Counted from the stretch's first letter, positions 33,511-44,300 are shown. The stretch: 64,000 bases of DNA from Streptomyces sp. cg36 (GCF_041080675.1 NZ_CP163520.1:434001-498000); one strand, 5' to 3'. The notes: generated from the letters alone by a model not told the origin. Program-made: numbers and translations.

Positions 33511-36270
33511 TCAGTGCCCGCTGCCGGGACGCGCGGGCGCCGGGGCGGCCGGGCTCGTCGCGGACGTCCGTGTGGCCTCGCTCCACAGGCGCGGGCCGCC
33601 GTGGTCGCGCAGGCGGCGCAGGAACGACAGGACGCCCGCGCTGCCGGTGGCCCACCCCGGGCCGGTGGCGGCCAGGGTGTTGTCGGGGAACACCGGCCTG
33701 CGCGGGGTGCCGCCGCTGCGGGCCAGGATCAGGCCCGCCACCTCCTCGGCGGCGCGGTGGAACGTACCGTCGCCGGTGACGGCCTCGGCGTCGACGAGCA
33801 GTTCGCCCACCCCCGCCAGCCCGCAGCACTGGGAGACCGGGCTCATTCTCGGTGCGAGGTCGCGGCACGCCCGTGCGCACCGCACTCCCAGCTCCGTCAG
33901 CCCGGGGTCGCCCTCATGGCCGCCCGCCTCGATCAGCAGGGTGCCGATCCCGGCGAGCCCCCGGCACCAGGAGCCGTAGCGCCGGTGGGCCTCGGGGCGG
34001 GCCGCCAGCGCCAGCAGGCGCGGTGTGTGCTGGGCGAGTTCGGCCAGACCCGAGCGGGCGGCGGCGCCGGCGGCCGGGTCGCCGGTGTGGCGGTGGTAGG
34101 CGTGCAGGAAGTGGACGATTCCCGCCCGGCCGTGGGCGAAGCCGAACGGGAAGGCCGCCTCCGACGCCGCCGCGGAGCGCTGCGGCGCCGGCCTCTCCCG
34201 TCCGTCCTCCGCCGCCAGCAGGGTGCGCGCGCACTCCCGCGCCGCGGCGAGCCGCGCGCCGCCCTCCTCGTACCGCCCCGCCGCGTGGGCGCGGCGGGCG
34301 AGTACCAGCAGCCCGGTCCCGACGCCCGCCGCGCCGCCGATCTGGTCTCCGGTGTCGTCGTACGCGCGCGTGCTCGGCGGTGCGGTGAACTCCCCTGCCC
34401 GGCCGAGCAGTTCGGCGGCGCCGTCGAGGAAGAGGTCGACGCCGGTGCGGCCGGTGTGCAGTGCGGCGGTCAGGGTCGTGAGCGCGCTGTGGTCGGCGGT
34501 GCGCCGGGCGAGGCCGAGGACGGCCCGGGTGACGCCCGGCTGCTCGGTGTGGTGCAGCAGTTCCAGACCCACCCCGGCCGCGCCGTCGTAGAGCGTCAGG
34601 CCGAAGTGCAGTTGCCCGCGCCGGGGCAGCGACCCGGCGGGCAGGTCATCGGCCGCACGGACACAGGTCGCGACGGTGTGGGCGATCACGTCGTCCAGCA
34701 GACCGCGGGTGACCGGGCGCGGCGCCGGGAGCCGGTGTCCGGTGGGCACCGGTGCGGTGGGTCCGCGCCACCGCCGCGCGCACGCGACCCGGCGCAGCGG
34801 GTCGGGGTCCAGGAGTCCGGCGACGAGTTCGCGGGCCGGGCGGTGCGGCTCGTGCGGCAGCACGGCGGCCAGACAGGCCAGGGTGCGGTCGGTGTTGACC
34901 GCGTGGTCGCCGTCGACGACCACCGGGTCCATGCCGGTCAGCGCGAAGTACAGGGTGGCGCCGAGCGCGTACAGGTCGTCGGCGCGTCCGCCCGGCCGGC
35001 CCGCGCGGTAGACCGGCATCGAGTAGCCCGGCGTCGCACCGGCGGGGCGTTCGCCGCGCAGGGCGCTGACGCCGAAGTCCACGAGGTGTGCGGTGCCGTC
35101 CTCGCCGAGCACCACGTTGGACGGTTTGAGGTCGCCGACCACGACGCCCCGGGCGTGCACGGCGTCGAGCACGGTCAGCAGACGGCGGGTCAGCGCCGCG
35201 AAATCCCGGGGGTCGGCGTCCGCCCCTGCCGCTCCGGAGCCGGTGCGTACGGGCGCGTACGGCCCGTGGGCGAGGACGTCGCGGCGCAGGTCGCCCGGCC
35301 CGTGGTCGGTGGTGATCAGGTACTCGTCCTCGCCGTGCCGGACGTAGTCGCGCACCCCGGGTACGCCATCGACGTCCGCCAGTGCCGCGAGGACGCGGTG
35401 TTCGTGGCGCAGCCGCCCCCGGGCGTCGACGCCGTCGGAGCCCTCCCCGACGTGCGCCCTGGCCTGTTTGACGATCGCGCGCTCGCCGGAGACGGTGTCC
35501 ACGGCGCGGTAGACGTCGCCGTGGGGGGAGCGGGAGACGCCCGCGGTGAGCCGGTACCGGCCGCCGATCACGGTGGCGGGGCGGCGGGCGGGCGGTGCGG
35601 CGGCCCGGAACGGGTCGGCGGTCCACGGCGGTTGGCGGTAGCGCGTGCTCGCACGGCCGCCGAAGCGCACCCCGTCCGGGCCGGTCATGACGAGCGCGGC
35701 GTCGTCGGTGCCGGTGGCCCGGAACGGGCCGTAGCGGTAGTGGACGGGTGCGTCGGGGCGGACCTGACGGTCGCTGAGCACCCGGGGCCCCGTCCGGCCC
35801 GCCAGCAGTGCGGCGAGTTCACGGCCGAGCGCCGTCACGTCCTGCGGGCGCGGGTAGACGGTGACGGCTTTGCCGACGAGCGCGGCGTCGAGTGCTCCGC
35901 TGTTCATCTCGCCCAGCACCGCCGCGTCGCGGGCGAACTTGGCGTCGCAGACATGGCGCAGCAGTACGGGGAGGATCAACTCGGCGACCTGCGCGAGGTC
36001 TTCCGGGCGGGCGGAGATGTGCAACTTCCAGCCGTGGGACGGCAGTTCGTCCGCCCCGGGCCGGGGGGCGAACAGATAGAGCCACTGCTCGTCGGCGGCC
36101 ATCCGCCGTTCGCGGCCGTCCAGCAGCCGCTCCAGTCGCTCGGCGAGCCCTTTCCCGGGCTGCCGCTTCCCGGTCCGCCCGTCGAGGGGGTCTTCCGGGT
36201 CCGTGCGGTGCTCGCCAGCGGCGGCCGTCCCTGACCCGTCCTCACCGGCCCAGGCCGGTCCGGCCGCCAC
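33511..36270 (-). CDS. Class IV lanthipeptide synthetase (lyase-kinase-LanC), LanL-like
   Basis: A 919-residue synthetase that should phosphorylate Ser/Thr of a precursor, eliminate phosphate and add Cys to form lanthionine rings. Residues about 60-225 are the lyase domain (SHGWKLHISARPEDLAQVAELILP, then VTVYPRPQDVTAL). A Ser/Thr kinase follows at about 235-480 with GDLKPSN and VDFGVS. The cyclase domain (about 500-900) keeps the zinc ligands Cys769 in WCRG and Cys815-Cys816 in QCCG, so this is class IV rather than class III. The usual CHG is CCG here. The GTG start is 13 bases after the precursor stop codon, so the two are coupled. No exporter or protease gene is adjacent. Confidence 0.88.
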   Translation of the reverse strand: MAAGPAWAGEDGSGTAAAGEHRTDPEDPLDGRTGKRQPGKGLAERLERLLDGRERRMAADEQWLYLFAPRPGADELPSHGWKLHISARPEDLAQVAELILPVLLRHVCDAKFARDAAVLGEMNSGALDAALVGKAVTVYPRPQDVTALGRELAALLAGRTGPRVLSDRQVRPDAPVHYRYGPFRATGTDDAALVMTGPDGVRFGGRASTRYRQPPWTADPFRAAAPPARRPATVIGGRYRLTAGVSRSPHGDVYRAVDTVSGERAIVKQARAHVGEGSDGVDARGRLRHEHRVLAALADVDGVPGVRDYVRHGEDEYLITTDHGPGDLRRDVLAHGPYAPVRTGSGAAGADADPRDFAALTRRLLTVLDAVHARGVVVGDLKPSNVVLGEDGTAHLVDFGVSALRGERPAGATPGYSMPVYRAGRPGGRADDLYALGATLYFALTGMDPVVVDGDHAVNTDRTLACLAAVLPHEPHRPARELVAGLLDPDPLRRVACARRWRGPTAPVPTGHRLPAPRPVTRGLLDDVIAHTVATCVRAADDLPAGSLPRRGQLHFGLTLYDGAAGVGLELLHHTEQPGVTRAVLGLARRTADHSALTTLTAALHTGRTGVDLFLDGAAELLGRAGEFTAPPSTRAYDDTGDQIGGAAGVGTGLLVLARRAHAAGRYEEGGARLAAARECARTLLAAEDGRERPAPQRSAAASEAAFPFGFAHGRAGIVHFLHAYHRHTGDPAAGAAARSGLAELAQHTPRLLALAARPEAHRRYGSWCRGLAGIGTLLIEAGGHEGDPGLTELGVRCARACRDLAPRMSPVSQCCGLAGVGELLVDAEAVTGDGTFHRAAEEVAGLILARSGGTPRRPVFPDNTLAATGPGWATGSAGVLSFLRRLRDHGGPRLWSEATRTSATSPAAPAPARPGSGH

Positions 36271-36282
36271 TCGCGTCCTCGC

Positions 36283-36444
36283 CTAGTCGCAGGCGAAGCG
36301 GGTCGTGGCCGTCACCCAGGGGTCGGCCAGACACGCCTGGAGGCCGCGGCTCGGGTCGGCCTGCTCCTCGAACGGGATCTCTTCTTCCTCAACGGCCACG
36401 TCGAGCGGGCCGGCGTCGCGGATCTGCAGTGCCACAGGGCTCAT
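36283..36444 (-). CDS. Class IV lanthipeptide precursor peptide
   Basis: A 53-residue peptide encoded just before the synthetase. The leader (about 1-33) begins MSPVALQIRD, with an ALQ-type recognition box, and continues with an acidic stretch VAVEEEEIPFEEQ. The predicted core starts near Gly34 and ends in Cys52-Asp53. It has Cys38 and Cys52 with Thr45, Thr47 and Thr48 between them, and Ser32 close to the leader border. Possible rings are Ser32-Cys38 and one of the Thr residues with Cys52. The ATG has AAAGGA 7 bp upstream, and a TTGACA box is found at 36496-36491 on the minus strand. Function and bioactivity are unknown. Confidence 0.82.
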   Translation of the reverse strand: MSPVALQIRDAGPLDVAVEEEEIPFEEQADPSRGLQACLADPWVTATTRFACD

Positions 36445-36490
36445 TGCGGGTCCTTTCTGTGCGCAAAAAGGGAAGGTTCGGTGGAGAGAT

Positions 36491-36496
36491 TGTCAA
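36491..36496 (-). promoter_or_regulatory. TTGACA -35 box of the lanthipeptide operon
   Basis: A perfect TTGACA on the minus strand lies 47 bp before the precursor start. The hexamer at the expected -10 distance (TTCCCT/TCCCTT) is poor, so an activator is likely. The region 36445-36631 is more AT-rich than its surroundings and contains no supported gene. Confidence 0.45.
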
Positions 36497-36631
36497 GCGC
36501 ATGCCAGTTTCACCGATGTCGAACTCACCGGCAAGAGGGATGACCTGATGGATCGCGCCCAACAAAGCGCGCTTTTCAGCCAGTTGGCACGCGGCGCGGA
36601 ACGAGCGCCTGAAGCGCTTCTCCGCCCACCC

Positions 36632-37618
36632 CTACCCCGCCCTCTCCGCGCGGAAGGCCCTCCGGTAGGCGGCGGGGGTGGTGCGCAGGGCCTCGTGGAA
36701 GCGGCGGCGCAGATTGACGGCCGAGGACAGGCCGACCCGGCGCGCGATGGTCTCCACCGGCAGATCGGTCTCCTCCAGCAGCGCCCGGGTGGCCGTGATC
36801 CGCCGTTCCAGCAGCCAGCGGCCGGGACTGATGCCCAGTTGCTCACTGAAGCGCCGGGTGAGCGTACGGGGTGACACCCGGGAGCGGAGCGCCATGTCGG
36901 CGACGCTGACCGGCTGGTCGAGGTGCTCGGACAGCCACTCCAGGAGCGGGGCCAGCGAGGCGGTGTCCGGTCCGGCGGGCAGTTCGGCGTACTGCAGTTG
37001 GCAGCCCTCGCGGTGCGGCGCCATCACCAGCTGCCGTGCGATCCGCATCGCGTACGCGGCGCCCTGGTCGGCGTTGACCAGGTGCAGGCACAGGTCCACC
37101 CCGGCCGCGGCCCCGGCGCTGGTGGCGACGTCGCCGTGGTTCACGTACAGAACGGCGGGGTCCACCTCGACCCGCGGGAAACGGGTGGCCAGTTCGGCGG
37201 CCCAGGCCCAGTGGGTGGCCGCGCGCCGGCCGTCCAGCAGTCCGGCGGCGGCGGGCACGGTGGCGCCCGAGCAGAGGGAGACGATCCGGGCGCCGCGCCC
37301 GTGCGCCCGCCGGACCGCCGCGACGACCGCCGACGGCACGTCGGTGCCGGGCGGCTGCCGCCAGCCCGGGACCAGCACGGTGTCCGCCCGCTCCAACGCG
37401 TCCAGACCCGCCGTGACCAGCATGTCGTAGCCGTCCCGGGTGCGCACGGGGCCGGGGTGCTCGGTGCAGACCTCGAACGCGTACCGGGCCGGGACCGCCG
37501 GGCCGTGGTCGCCGAACACCGCGCTCGCGCAGGCCAGCGTGAAGGCCGACTGCGGGGGCTGCACCAGGGCCACGACCCGGTGCGGCGCCGGGGAGTTCGG
37601 CCACGGGCTGAGCGTCAT
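36632..37618 (-). CDS. GlxA-type AraC regulator with DJ-1/PfpI domain
   Basis: A 328-residue regulator. The DJ-1/PfpI-like domain spans about 10-195 with the nucleophile elbow IVSLCSGATVPAAAG and THWAWAAEL. The AraC helix-turn-helix pair is at about 220-320 (VADMALRSRVSPRTLTRRFSEQLGISPGRWLLERR). The start at 37618 is supported by TACTTT at 37630-37625 on the minus strand, exactly -12 to -7, so the message is likely leaderless. It is divergent from an MFS exporter gene only 72 bp away, its probable target. It also lies upstream of the lanthipeptide operon on the same strand. Confidence 0.9.
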   Translation of the reverse strand: MTLSPWPNSPAPHRVVALVQPPQSAFTLACASAVFGDHGPAVPARYAFEVCTEHPGPVRTRDGYDMLVTAGLDALERADTVLVPGWRQPPGTDVPSAVVAAVRRAHGRGARIVSLCSGATVPAAAGLLDGRRAATHWAWAAELATRFPRVEVDPAVLYVNHGDVATSAGAAAGVDLCLHLVNADQGAAYAMRIARQLVMAPHREGCQLQYAELPAGPDTASLAPLLEWLSEHLDQPVSVADMALRSRVSPRTLTRRFSEQLGISPGRWLLERRITATRALLEETDLPVETIARRVGLSSAVNLRRRFHEALRTTPAAYRRAFRAERAG

Positions 37619-37690
37619 GGCGCGAAAGTACCCCATCGTGTCGTTCGGGACACTGGGGTTTACCGATTGGTCCAGTCCAATATTCGTACG

Positions 37691-38992
37691 GTGACCACCG
37701 CGCAGACCCACCCCGAGAACACCCAGCTCCCGCCGCCGACCAACCCTTCCGCCACCCGGCCCGCCCTGTGGGACCGGCGCTTCGCCCTCTACTTCACCGC
37801 CCGCGCCGTCTCGCTGGTCGGCGACGCGATGATGCCGGTGGCCGCCGCGCTCGCGGTCGGCGCGGTGTACGGGGTGTCCGGCGTCGGCCTCGTCCTCGGC
37901 GTCTGGACCGGGACGTTCGTCCTGCTCGTCCTCTTCGGCGGGGTGTTCTCCGACCGGTTCGGCGCGCGCCGCATGATGGTCGGCGCCGACCTGGTCCGGG
38001 TGCTCACCCAAGGCGTGCTGGCCGCCGCGTTCTTCGCCGGGACGCCACCGTTCTGGCTGCTGGTGTCGATGGCGGCACTGGCGGGTGCGGCCGTCGCCAT
38101 GTTCCTGCCCGGGGTGAACGGGATGGTCCCGCTGGTCACCCGTGAGCCGCAGCGGGCCAACGCCACGCTCAAGGTGGCCGACGCCCTCGCCCAGCTGACC
38201 GGCCCCGCGCTGGCGGGCGGGCTCATCACCCTGACCGGGGCCGGAACCGTCTACGCCATCGACGCGGGCACCTTCGTGCTCAGCGCCCTGTGCCTGGCGC
38301 TCATCCCGCTCCTCCCCCGGGCCGCCGAGCCCACCGGCTCCCGCGCGCACAGCGGCAGTTCGCTCCGCCGCGAACTGCGCCAGGGGTGGCTGGAGTTCCG
38401 TGCCCGCACCTGGATGTGGGCGGTGATCCTGATCTGGATGGTGTACGGCGTACTGCTCTTCGGCCCCCTCGTACCGCTCGCCTCCACGGTGATCAGCGCC
38501 CGCCACGGCTCGAACGCCTACGGCCTGGCGGTCTCCTTCCTCGGCGTCGGAACGGTGATCGGCGGCCTGCTGGCGCTGCGGCTGCGCCCCGCCCGGCCGC
38601 TGGCGGCGGGCGCGGCGGCGATGACGCTGTACACCGTGCTGCCCCTGTGCGTGGCGCTCGGCGCCGACCTGCCCGTGCTGCTGGCGGGCCACGCCGTGGC
38701 CGGGGCCGCCTGGGCGTTCTGGTCGGTGATGTGGGCGACCAGCGTGCAGACCCACACCCCGCCCCCGGTGCTCAACCGCGTCACCGCGTACGAGCAGGCG
38801 GGCTCGGTCTCCGGAATGGCCGTCGGCCAGATACTGGCGGGCCCGGCCGCCGCGCTGGTCGCCCCGGACCATCTGCTGCTGGTGTCGGCGGGCGCGTGCC
38901 TGGCCGGTTGCGCGGCCCTGTTCTCGATCCCGGCGATCCGCACCCTGCGCCGCACCGCTCCCACCGGCGGCGAGGCCGCGGTCGGGAAGTGA
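37691..38992 (+). CDS. MFS transporter, drug-exporter type
   Basis: A 433-residue membrane protein with about twelve predicted membrane helices and the MFS loop motif GGVFSDRFGARRMM after helix 2. It resembles the MFS_3/enterobactin-exporter-like subfamily (LWDRRFALYFTARAVSLVGDAMMPVAAALAV). The GTG start has no ribosome-binding site, but AATATT at 37679-37684 is exactly -12 to -7, so a leaderless message is expected. The inverted repeat ATTGG-TCCAGT-CCAAT (about 37666-37681) in the 72-bp gap could be the AraC site. The substrate is unknown. Export of the nearby lanthipeptide is possible but unsupported. Confidence 0.88.
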   Translation: MTTAQTHPENTQLPPPTNPSATRPALWDRRFALYFTARAVSLVGDAMMPVAAALAVGAVYGVSGVGLVLGVWTGTFVLLVLFGGVFSDRFGARRMMVGADLVRVLTQGVLAAAFFAGTPPFWLLVSMAALAGAAVAMFLPGVNGMVPLVTREPQRANATLKVADALAQLTGPALAGGLITLTGAGTVYAIDAGTFVLSALCLALIPLLPRAAEPTGSRAHSGSSLRRELRQGWLEFRARTWMWAVILIWMVYGVLLFGPLVPLASTVISARHGSNAYGLAVSFLGVGTVIGGLLALRLRPARPLAAGAAAMTLYTVLPLCVALGADLPVLLAGHAVAGAAWAFWSVMWATSVQTHTPPPVLNRVTAYEQAGSVSGMAVGQILAGPAAALVAPDHLLLVSAGACLAGCAALFSIPAIRTLRRTAPTGGEAAVGK

Positions 38993-39095
38993 AGCGACCG
39001 CTCCGGGCGGGGCGCGGGCCCGGCCGTGGCGCCGCACAACTACGCCGGAACCGTGCTCCCCGCCGTCACCACAGGCGGGGACGGCCCGGTTCGCG

Positions 39096-39133
39096 ATACC
39101 CCCCGGGGCATGCTTCAATACCCAGGGGGGTAT
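39096..39133. promoter_or_regulatory. Two CsoR/CstR-type operators before the DUF302 gene
   Basis: The perfect site ATACCC-AGGG-GGGTAT spans 39118-39133. A second copy, ATACCC-CCCG-GGGCAT, lies at 39096-39111 with one mismatch, 22 bp upstream. The ATACCC-N4-GGGTAT form is that of CsoR/CstR repressors. Confidence 0.75.
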
Positions 39134-39157
39134 CGACTGGCAGAGGAAGTGACATCC

Positions 39158-39568
39158 ATGGACCTGGGTCTGCGCCGTTCCTACACCGGTGCGACGTTCG
39201 ACGACGTCGTGGCCGGGACGCGCGCCGCTCTCGGCGAGCACGGCTTCGGCGTGCTCACCGAGATCGACGTGCGGGCGACCCTCGCGGAGAAGATCGGCGT
39301 CGCGCTGGAGCCCTACGTCATCCTGGGGGCCTGCAATCCCCCGCTGGCCCACCGGGCCCTGGAGGCGACCCGTGAGATCGGTCTGCTGCTGCCCTGCAAC
39401 GTCGTCGTGCGGCAGGACCCGGGCGACGCGTCGGTCACGGTGGTCGAGGCGATCAACCCGGCCGTCATGGCCGAGGTCACCGACGCCCCCGCGGTGGCGG
39501 ATGTCGCACGCGAGGCGCGGGAGCGCCTGGAGGCGGCCCTCAAGCTGCTGGACGCGCAGCTGGCGTGA
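39158..39568 (+). CDS. DUF302 domain protein
   Basis: A 136-residue protein of the DUF302 family (about 5-125: [51 protein letters not shown]). The fold is known, but the function is not settled. These proteins are often encoded with CsoR/CstR regulators and sulfur or metal stress genes, as here. Conserved Cys residues occur in GACNPP and LPCNV. The ATG follows GAGGAAG at 39143-39149, directly behind two CsoR/CstR operators, so it should be the first gene of the regulon. A separate cysteine-rich gene and the regulator follow. Confidence 0.87.
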   Translation: MDLGLRRSYTGATFDDVVAGTRAALGEHGFGVLTEIDVRATLAEKIGVALEPYVILGACNPPLAHRALEATREIGLLLPCNVVVRQDPGDASVTVVEAINPAVMAEVTDAPAVADVAREARERLEAALKLLDAQLA

Positions 39569-39629
39569 CCCGGCGGGGCCGCCGCCACGGCCCCGCGCGC
39601 TCCACACCACCCGTACGTACGAGAAGTGA

Positions 39630-40166
<537 letters not shown>

Positions 40167-40365
40167 CGGGGAACTCCCGGCCGGATCACTCCCCGGCGGC
40201 CAGGGCGGAGACGTGTGCCCTGCCCGGCGGGCACGGCCTGGGCACATCTCGCGGCCCCGGGCGCGGCCCTGCCCGGCGGTCCCCAGCAAGGGCACAGCCC
40301 CGCGCGGCCCGGCCCGTACGGCACGGACCCGTGCCCGCGCACCGCCGGTTTCGTACGCTTGCCGT

Positions 40366-41337
40366 ATGCGCATGCGCCCCACCCTGAGCTGGACCCCCGA
40401 CGCGGACCTGCCGCCCGCGACCACGGACCTGGGACCGGTGGCCGACCTGTTCGGCGCCGGTGGCGTACTGGTGCTCAGTGGCGCCGGCCTCTCCACCGAG
40501 TCGGGCATCCCCGACTACCGGGGCGAGGGCGGCAGTCTGAGCCGCCACACGCCGATGACCTACCAGGACTTCACCGCCCGCGCCGAGGCCCGGCGCCGCT
40601 ACTGGGCGCGCAGCCACCTCGGCTGGCGCACCTTCGGCCGCGCCCGGCCCAACGCGGGCCACCGGGCCGTGGCCGCGTTCGCCCGGCACGGCCTGCTCGG
40701 CGGTGTGATCACCCAGAACGTGGACGGTCTGCACCAGGCCGCGGGCAGCGACGGCGTGGTGGAACTCCACGGCAGCCTGGCCCGGGTCGTCTGTCTCTCC
40801 TGCGGCGACTCCAGCCCGCGCCGCGAGCTGGCCCGGCGCCTTGAGGAGGCCAACGCGGGCTTCGCCCCGGTGGCCGCCGGGATCAACCCCGACGGCGACG
40901 CCGACCTCACCGACGCCCAGGTCGGGGACTTCCACGTGGTGCCCTGCACGGTCTGCGGCGGGATCCTCAAACCGGACGTGGTGTTCTTCGGCGAATCCGT
41001 ACCGCCCGAGCGCGTCGCCCACTGCCGCACCCTGGTGGGCGAGGCCAACTCCCTTCTGGTCCTGGGGTCTTCGCTCACGGTGATGTCCGGGCTGCGGTTC
41101 GTGCGCCAGGCGGCCCTGGCCGGAACGCCGGTGGTGATCGTCAACCGGGATCCGACCCGGGGCGACCAGCACGCCCGCACCCGCGTCGCGCTCGCGCTGG
41201 GCACGGCCCTCACCACGGTCGCCGAGCGGCTGGGCATCCCCGTGGAAGACCCGGCGACGGCGCCGCCACAGCAGGGCGCGCCCGCCTTCCGCGGACCGGA
41301 GTCCTCGGAAGACGGGCGCGCGGGGGCGGGCCGTTGA
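40366..41337 (+). CDS. SIR2 family NAD-dependent protein deacylase
   Basis: A 323-residue sirtuin. The NAD-binding GAGLSTESGIPDYRG, TQNVDGLHQAAG and catalytic His in ELHGS are intact. The zinc site is CLSC followed after about 50 residues by CTVCGG, and GSSLTVMSG closes the Rossmann part. It should remove acetyl or other acyl groups from lysines in the cytoplasm. ATG 40366 fits a leaderless message, with TACGCT at 40354-40359 in the -12 to -7 position. Its TGA (41335-41337) directly abuts the stop codon of the convergent gene, leaving no intergenic space for a terminator. Confidence 0.92.
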   Translation: MRMRPTLSWTPDADLPPATTDLGPVADLFGAGGVLVLSGAGLSTESGIPDYRGEGGSLSRHTPMTYQDFTARAEARRRYWARSHLGWRTFGRARPNAGHRAVAAFARHGLLGGVITQNVDGLHQAAGSDGVVELHGSLARVVCLSCGDSSPRRELARRLEEANAGFAPVAAGINPDGDADLTDAQVGDFHVVPCTVCGGILKPDVVFFGESVPPERVAHCRTLVGEANSLLVLGSSLTVMSGLRFVRQAALAGTPVVIVNRDPTRGDQHARTRVALALGTALTTVAERLGIPVEDPATAPPQQGAPAFRGPESSEDGRAGAGR

Positions 41338-44300
41338 TCAGGAGTGGTAGTCGCGCAGGAAGAGCGAACTGCCGGGATCGGTACGGGAGGCGTTGACGCC
41401 GTCGCCCCCGGTGTAGATGTTGCGCTCGTTGTTCGCCCAGTCCTGGATGGGGCCGCTCCCGGTCTTCAGGTGCTGGAAGACGCTCGCGTCGGAGGCGGAG
41501 GAGCCGAACTGGTACACCCTTGAGGTGTCGGCGTAGGGACCGTAGACCTCGTAGCGGCCACCGGCGGTGAGCTGCTTGGTCAGGTCGTTGTGGAAGAAGA
41601 CGTTCTGCGGGCCCGTCGAGCCGGACCAGCCGATGCCCTTGCTTCCCGCGGCCCAGTAGATGGGCCACCAGGTGCCGTCGTCGCCGCCCGGACCCTCACC
41701 TCCGCAGTTGGTCTCGCACTCGCCCGACGAGTGGTTGTAGGGCACGTGCACGGTGTTGTTCTCGAAGAGGTTGCGGTGCTCCCAGCCGCCGTGCAGGTTC
41801 AGGTCGGAGTCGAGGTCGTTGCCGATGGCGACGTTGCCGCTGGCCGCCCACTGGAAGGTGAAGTGCCGCAGGTTGCGGCTGGTGTTGAAGGCGTACAGGG
41901 AGTCCCAGACACGGGAGCCGCGCAGATAGCCGTTGCCGCCCTTGCCCTTGTTCCAGGAACCGTCGAAGACGTTCCGCTCGACCTGGATGTTCCTGGCCAC
42001 CTCGGTGACCACCGGGTGCGAACCGACCATGTCGGCGCGCACTCCGCGCACCCAGGAGTTGGACGCCCACTTGAAGACGATGCCGTGCATGGCGTACTCG
42101 GGCGCCATGTTGCCGTAGTTGTGGACGGCCTGCTGGGGAGTCACCTGGTAGGTGCCCCCGCGCAGCTTGGGCAGGCCGTTGAGGTCCTCCGTGAAGGAGA
42201 AGTCCTCGAAGCCCACGTCCGTGATCATCTTCAACGGGGTGACCTTGCTGGCGTACGGCTTGGAGCCGATGCCCAGCACCGGGGAGCCGTCGGAGGTGGA
42301 GTCCACCGGGACGTCGAACTCCAGCGGCTTGTCGATCGTGACGGTGTGCTTGGCGGCGTCCACACCGGTGATGGTGAACACCTGCTGGCGCATGTGCAGG
42401 TTCTCCAGCCGGCCGTCGTCCGCCGAGGCTCCGGCGACCTGCTGGGTCTGGTAGAACTTCAGGCTGTTGGCCGCGCCCACCCACAGGTCACCGCCGGGCT
42501 TGAAGACGTCCATCTTCGCCTTGGCGTTGAGCTGGATGACCCGGCCGCCCTCGCGTGCCGCGTAGTTGGCGTCGGCCAGCGTCCCGGCCACCGCGACACC
42601 GGACTCCCAGTGCTGGTTGATCGAGCCCTCGAAGAGGTCCCGCCGGTTCTCCGGGATCTTGGAGGGGTAGCCGCAGATCGTCTTGTACTTCTCGGCGACC
42701 TCCCTGGTCTGGACCCGGAAGAGTCCGCGTCCGGGCCAGATCCAGCCGCCCGTGCCCACGTTGTTGCCCGTGGTGAACTCGCACTTGTGGGTCATCGCGT
42801 TCTGGTTCCAGCGCTCGCCCTTCTCGGTCAGCGCGTCGTAGCGGGTGTTCTCGTCGGGGCGGAAGACGATACGCGAGCCGTTCGCCGGGTCCTGGCCCTG
42901 CCCCCGTACGAGGAGGTAGGAGGCGTCCACGGAGAGCTGCTTGCTGACGTTGAGCACACCCTTGGGCAGCTCGATCACCGACAGGCGGCCCGGACTCGCG
43001 GACGGTGTGCAGGAGTTGCGGATCTGGTCGATCGCGCCCTGCAGTCCCGCCGTGTCGTCCTGGCCGTCGTCGGCCTTCACCTTGAACTGCTGCTCCAGGA
43101 CGGACGGCGTGATGTTGCAGGTGGGATCGGTGTTGCGGGCCGAGGAGCTCGGCAGCAGCTCACCGGCGCGGTATCCGGCCCGGCTCCAGTCGGGCAGCCC
43201 GGCGACGGGGGCGCGCCGGTTGCTCCTGCTCAGGACGGTGCTGTTGTCGACGGTCCCGTCGACGTCCGAGGGCGCGGTGGCCGGCTTGCCCGCACAGGAC
43301 GAGAACACCGGGACGTCACCCAGCTTGTCCGCGATCTTCGCCAGGCAGGCGGTCAGGGCCTGCTGGCCGTAGTAGTTGGGGTGGATGGCCTCCTGCTGGT
43401 TGCCCTGGGCCTGCCACGGCAGGTTCTTCAGGCCGTCGACCACGTACGGCACCCAGCGCACCCACTCGGCGCGCTCGGCCCGCAGCGGGGCGGACAGCTT
43501 GTCGGCCGAAGTGGCCTGCTGGGTCGTCCGGTTGCACAGCTCGTGTCCGGAGAACGCGTCCTGGAGGTCCAGGAAGGAGACGCCCGCCTCGTTCGCGGCG
43601 CCGCGCAGCATGTCGCTGATCCGGGGCACCACCGAGGTGTGCGCCCAGTCGCTGTCGGCGTCCAGGAAGGGGCAGCCGCCGTTGATGTACCGGCTGTAGT
43701 TGGCCGGGGGCACCGGAGCGTTCTCCGCGTCCCGGTAGTTGCGGCCGATCGGCAGCGGGTTGGGGTAGGACTGCAGCACGATCTGGTACGAGCCGTCCGC
43801 CTGCCCGGCGTCGCGCAGCGTGCTGCGGATCGCCTCGATGGACCGCACCACCTTGTCGCGCGCGGGCGCGAGCCCGTCGGCGAAGTCCTTCTCCTTGGCG
43901 CCCCGGCAGCCCTTGTTGAACAGGGACGGGTAGAAGTACGCCTTGACGCAGTCCTGGAGGATGTCGGCGAACTTCAGGTCGTTGCCGCCGACCGACAGCA
44001 CCACCATCCGCACGTCGTTGTTCTGCGCGATGTCGCGCAGGTCCTCGATCTGGGGGCGCTGGCCCTTGAAGCCGGTGGTGGTGACGTTGTCCGTCGTCGC
44101 GCCGGAGCAGGCGATGTTGAACCGTCTCTCCACCGGTATGTCGTCGCGGTCCAGGCCCTTGATCTCGGCCGAGTCGGACCGGTCACAGGCGTTGCCCTTG
44201 TCGTACGAGGTGTCGCCGTAGACCTTGGAGGTGTCGTGGTCGCAGACGCTCTCCTCGCCGTTGCAGTTCACCGCGGCGCGGTCGGTGCCCCAGGCGGAGC

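Noticed and set aside
37631..37690. ATG 37636 (MGYFRA) as start of the AraC-type regulator
   Set aside because: It would place the start within the promoter. The -10 TACTTT fits ATG 37618 instead.
33511..38992. MFS transporter as the dedicated exporter of the lanthipeptide
   Set aside because: It is divergent from AraC and separated from the lanthipeptide genes by that regulator. Lanthipeptide export normally uses ABC transporters, so the link is not supported.
40167..40365. Imperfect GTGTGCCC/GGGCACAT repeat after the CstR-like gene
   Set aside because: The arms pair only over 8 bp with a G-T pair and a 19-base loop. It could be a terminator but is too weak to claim.
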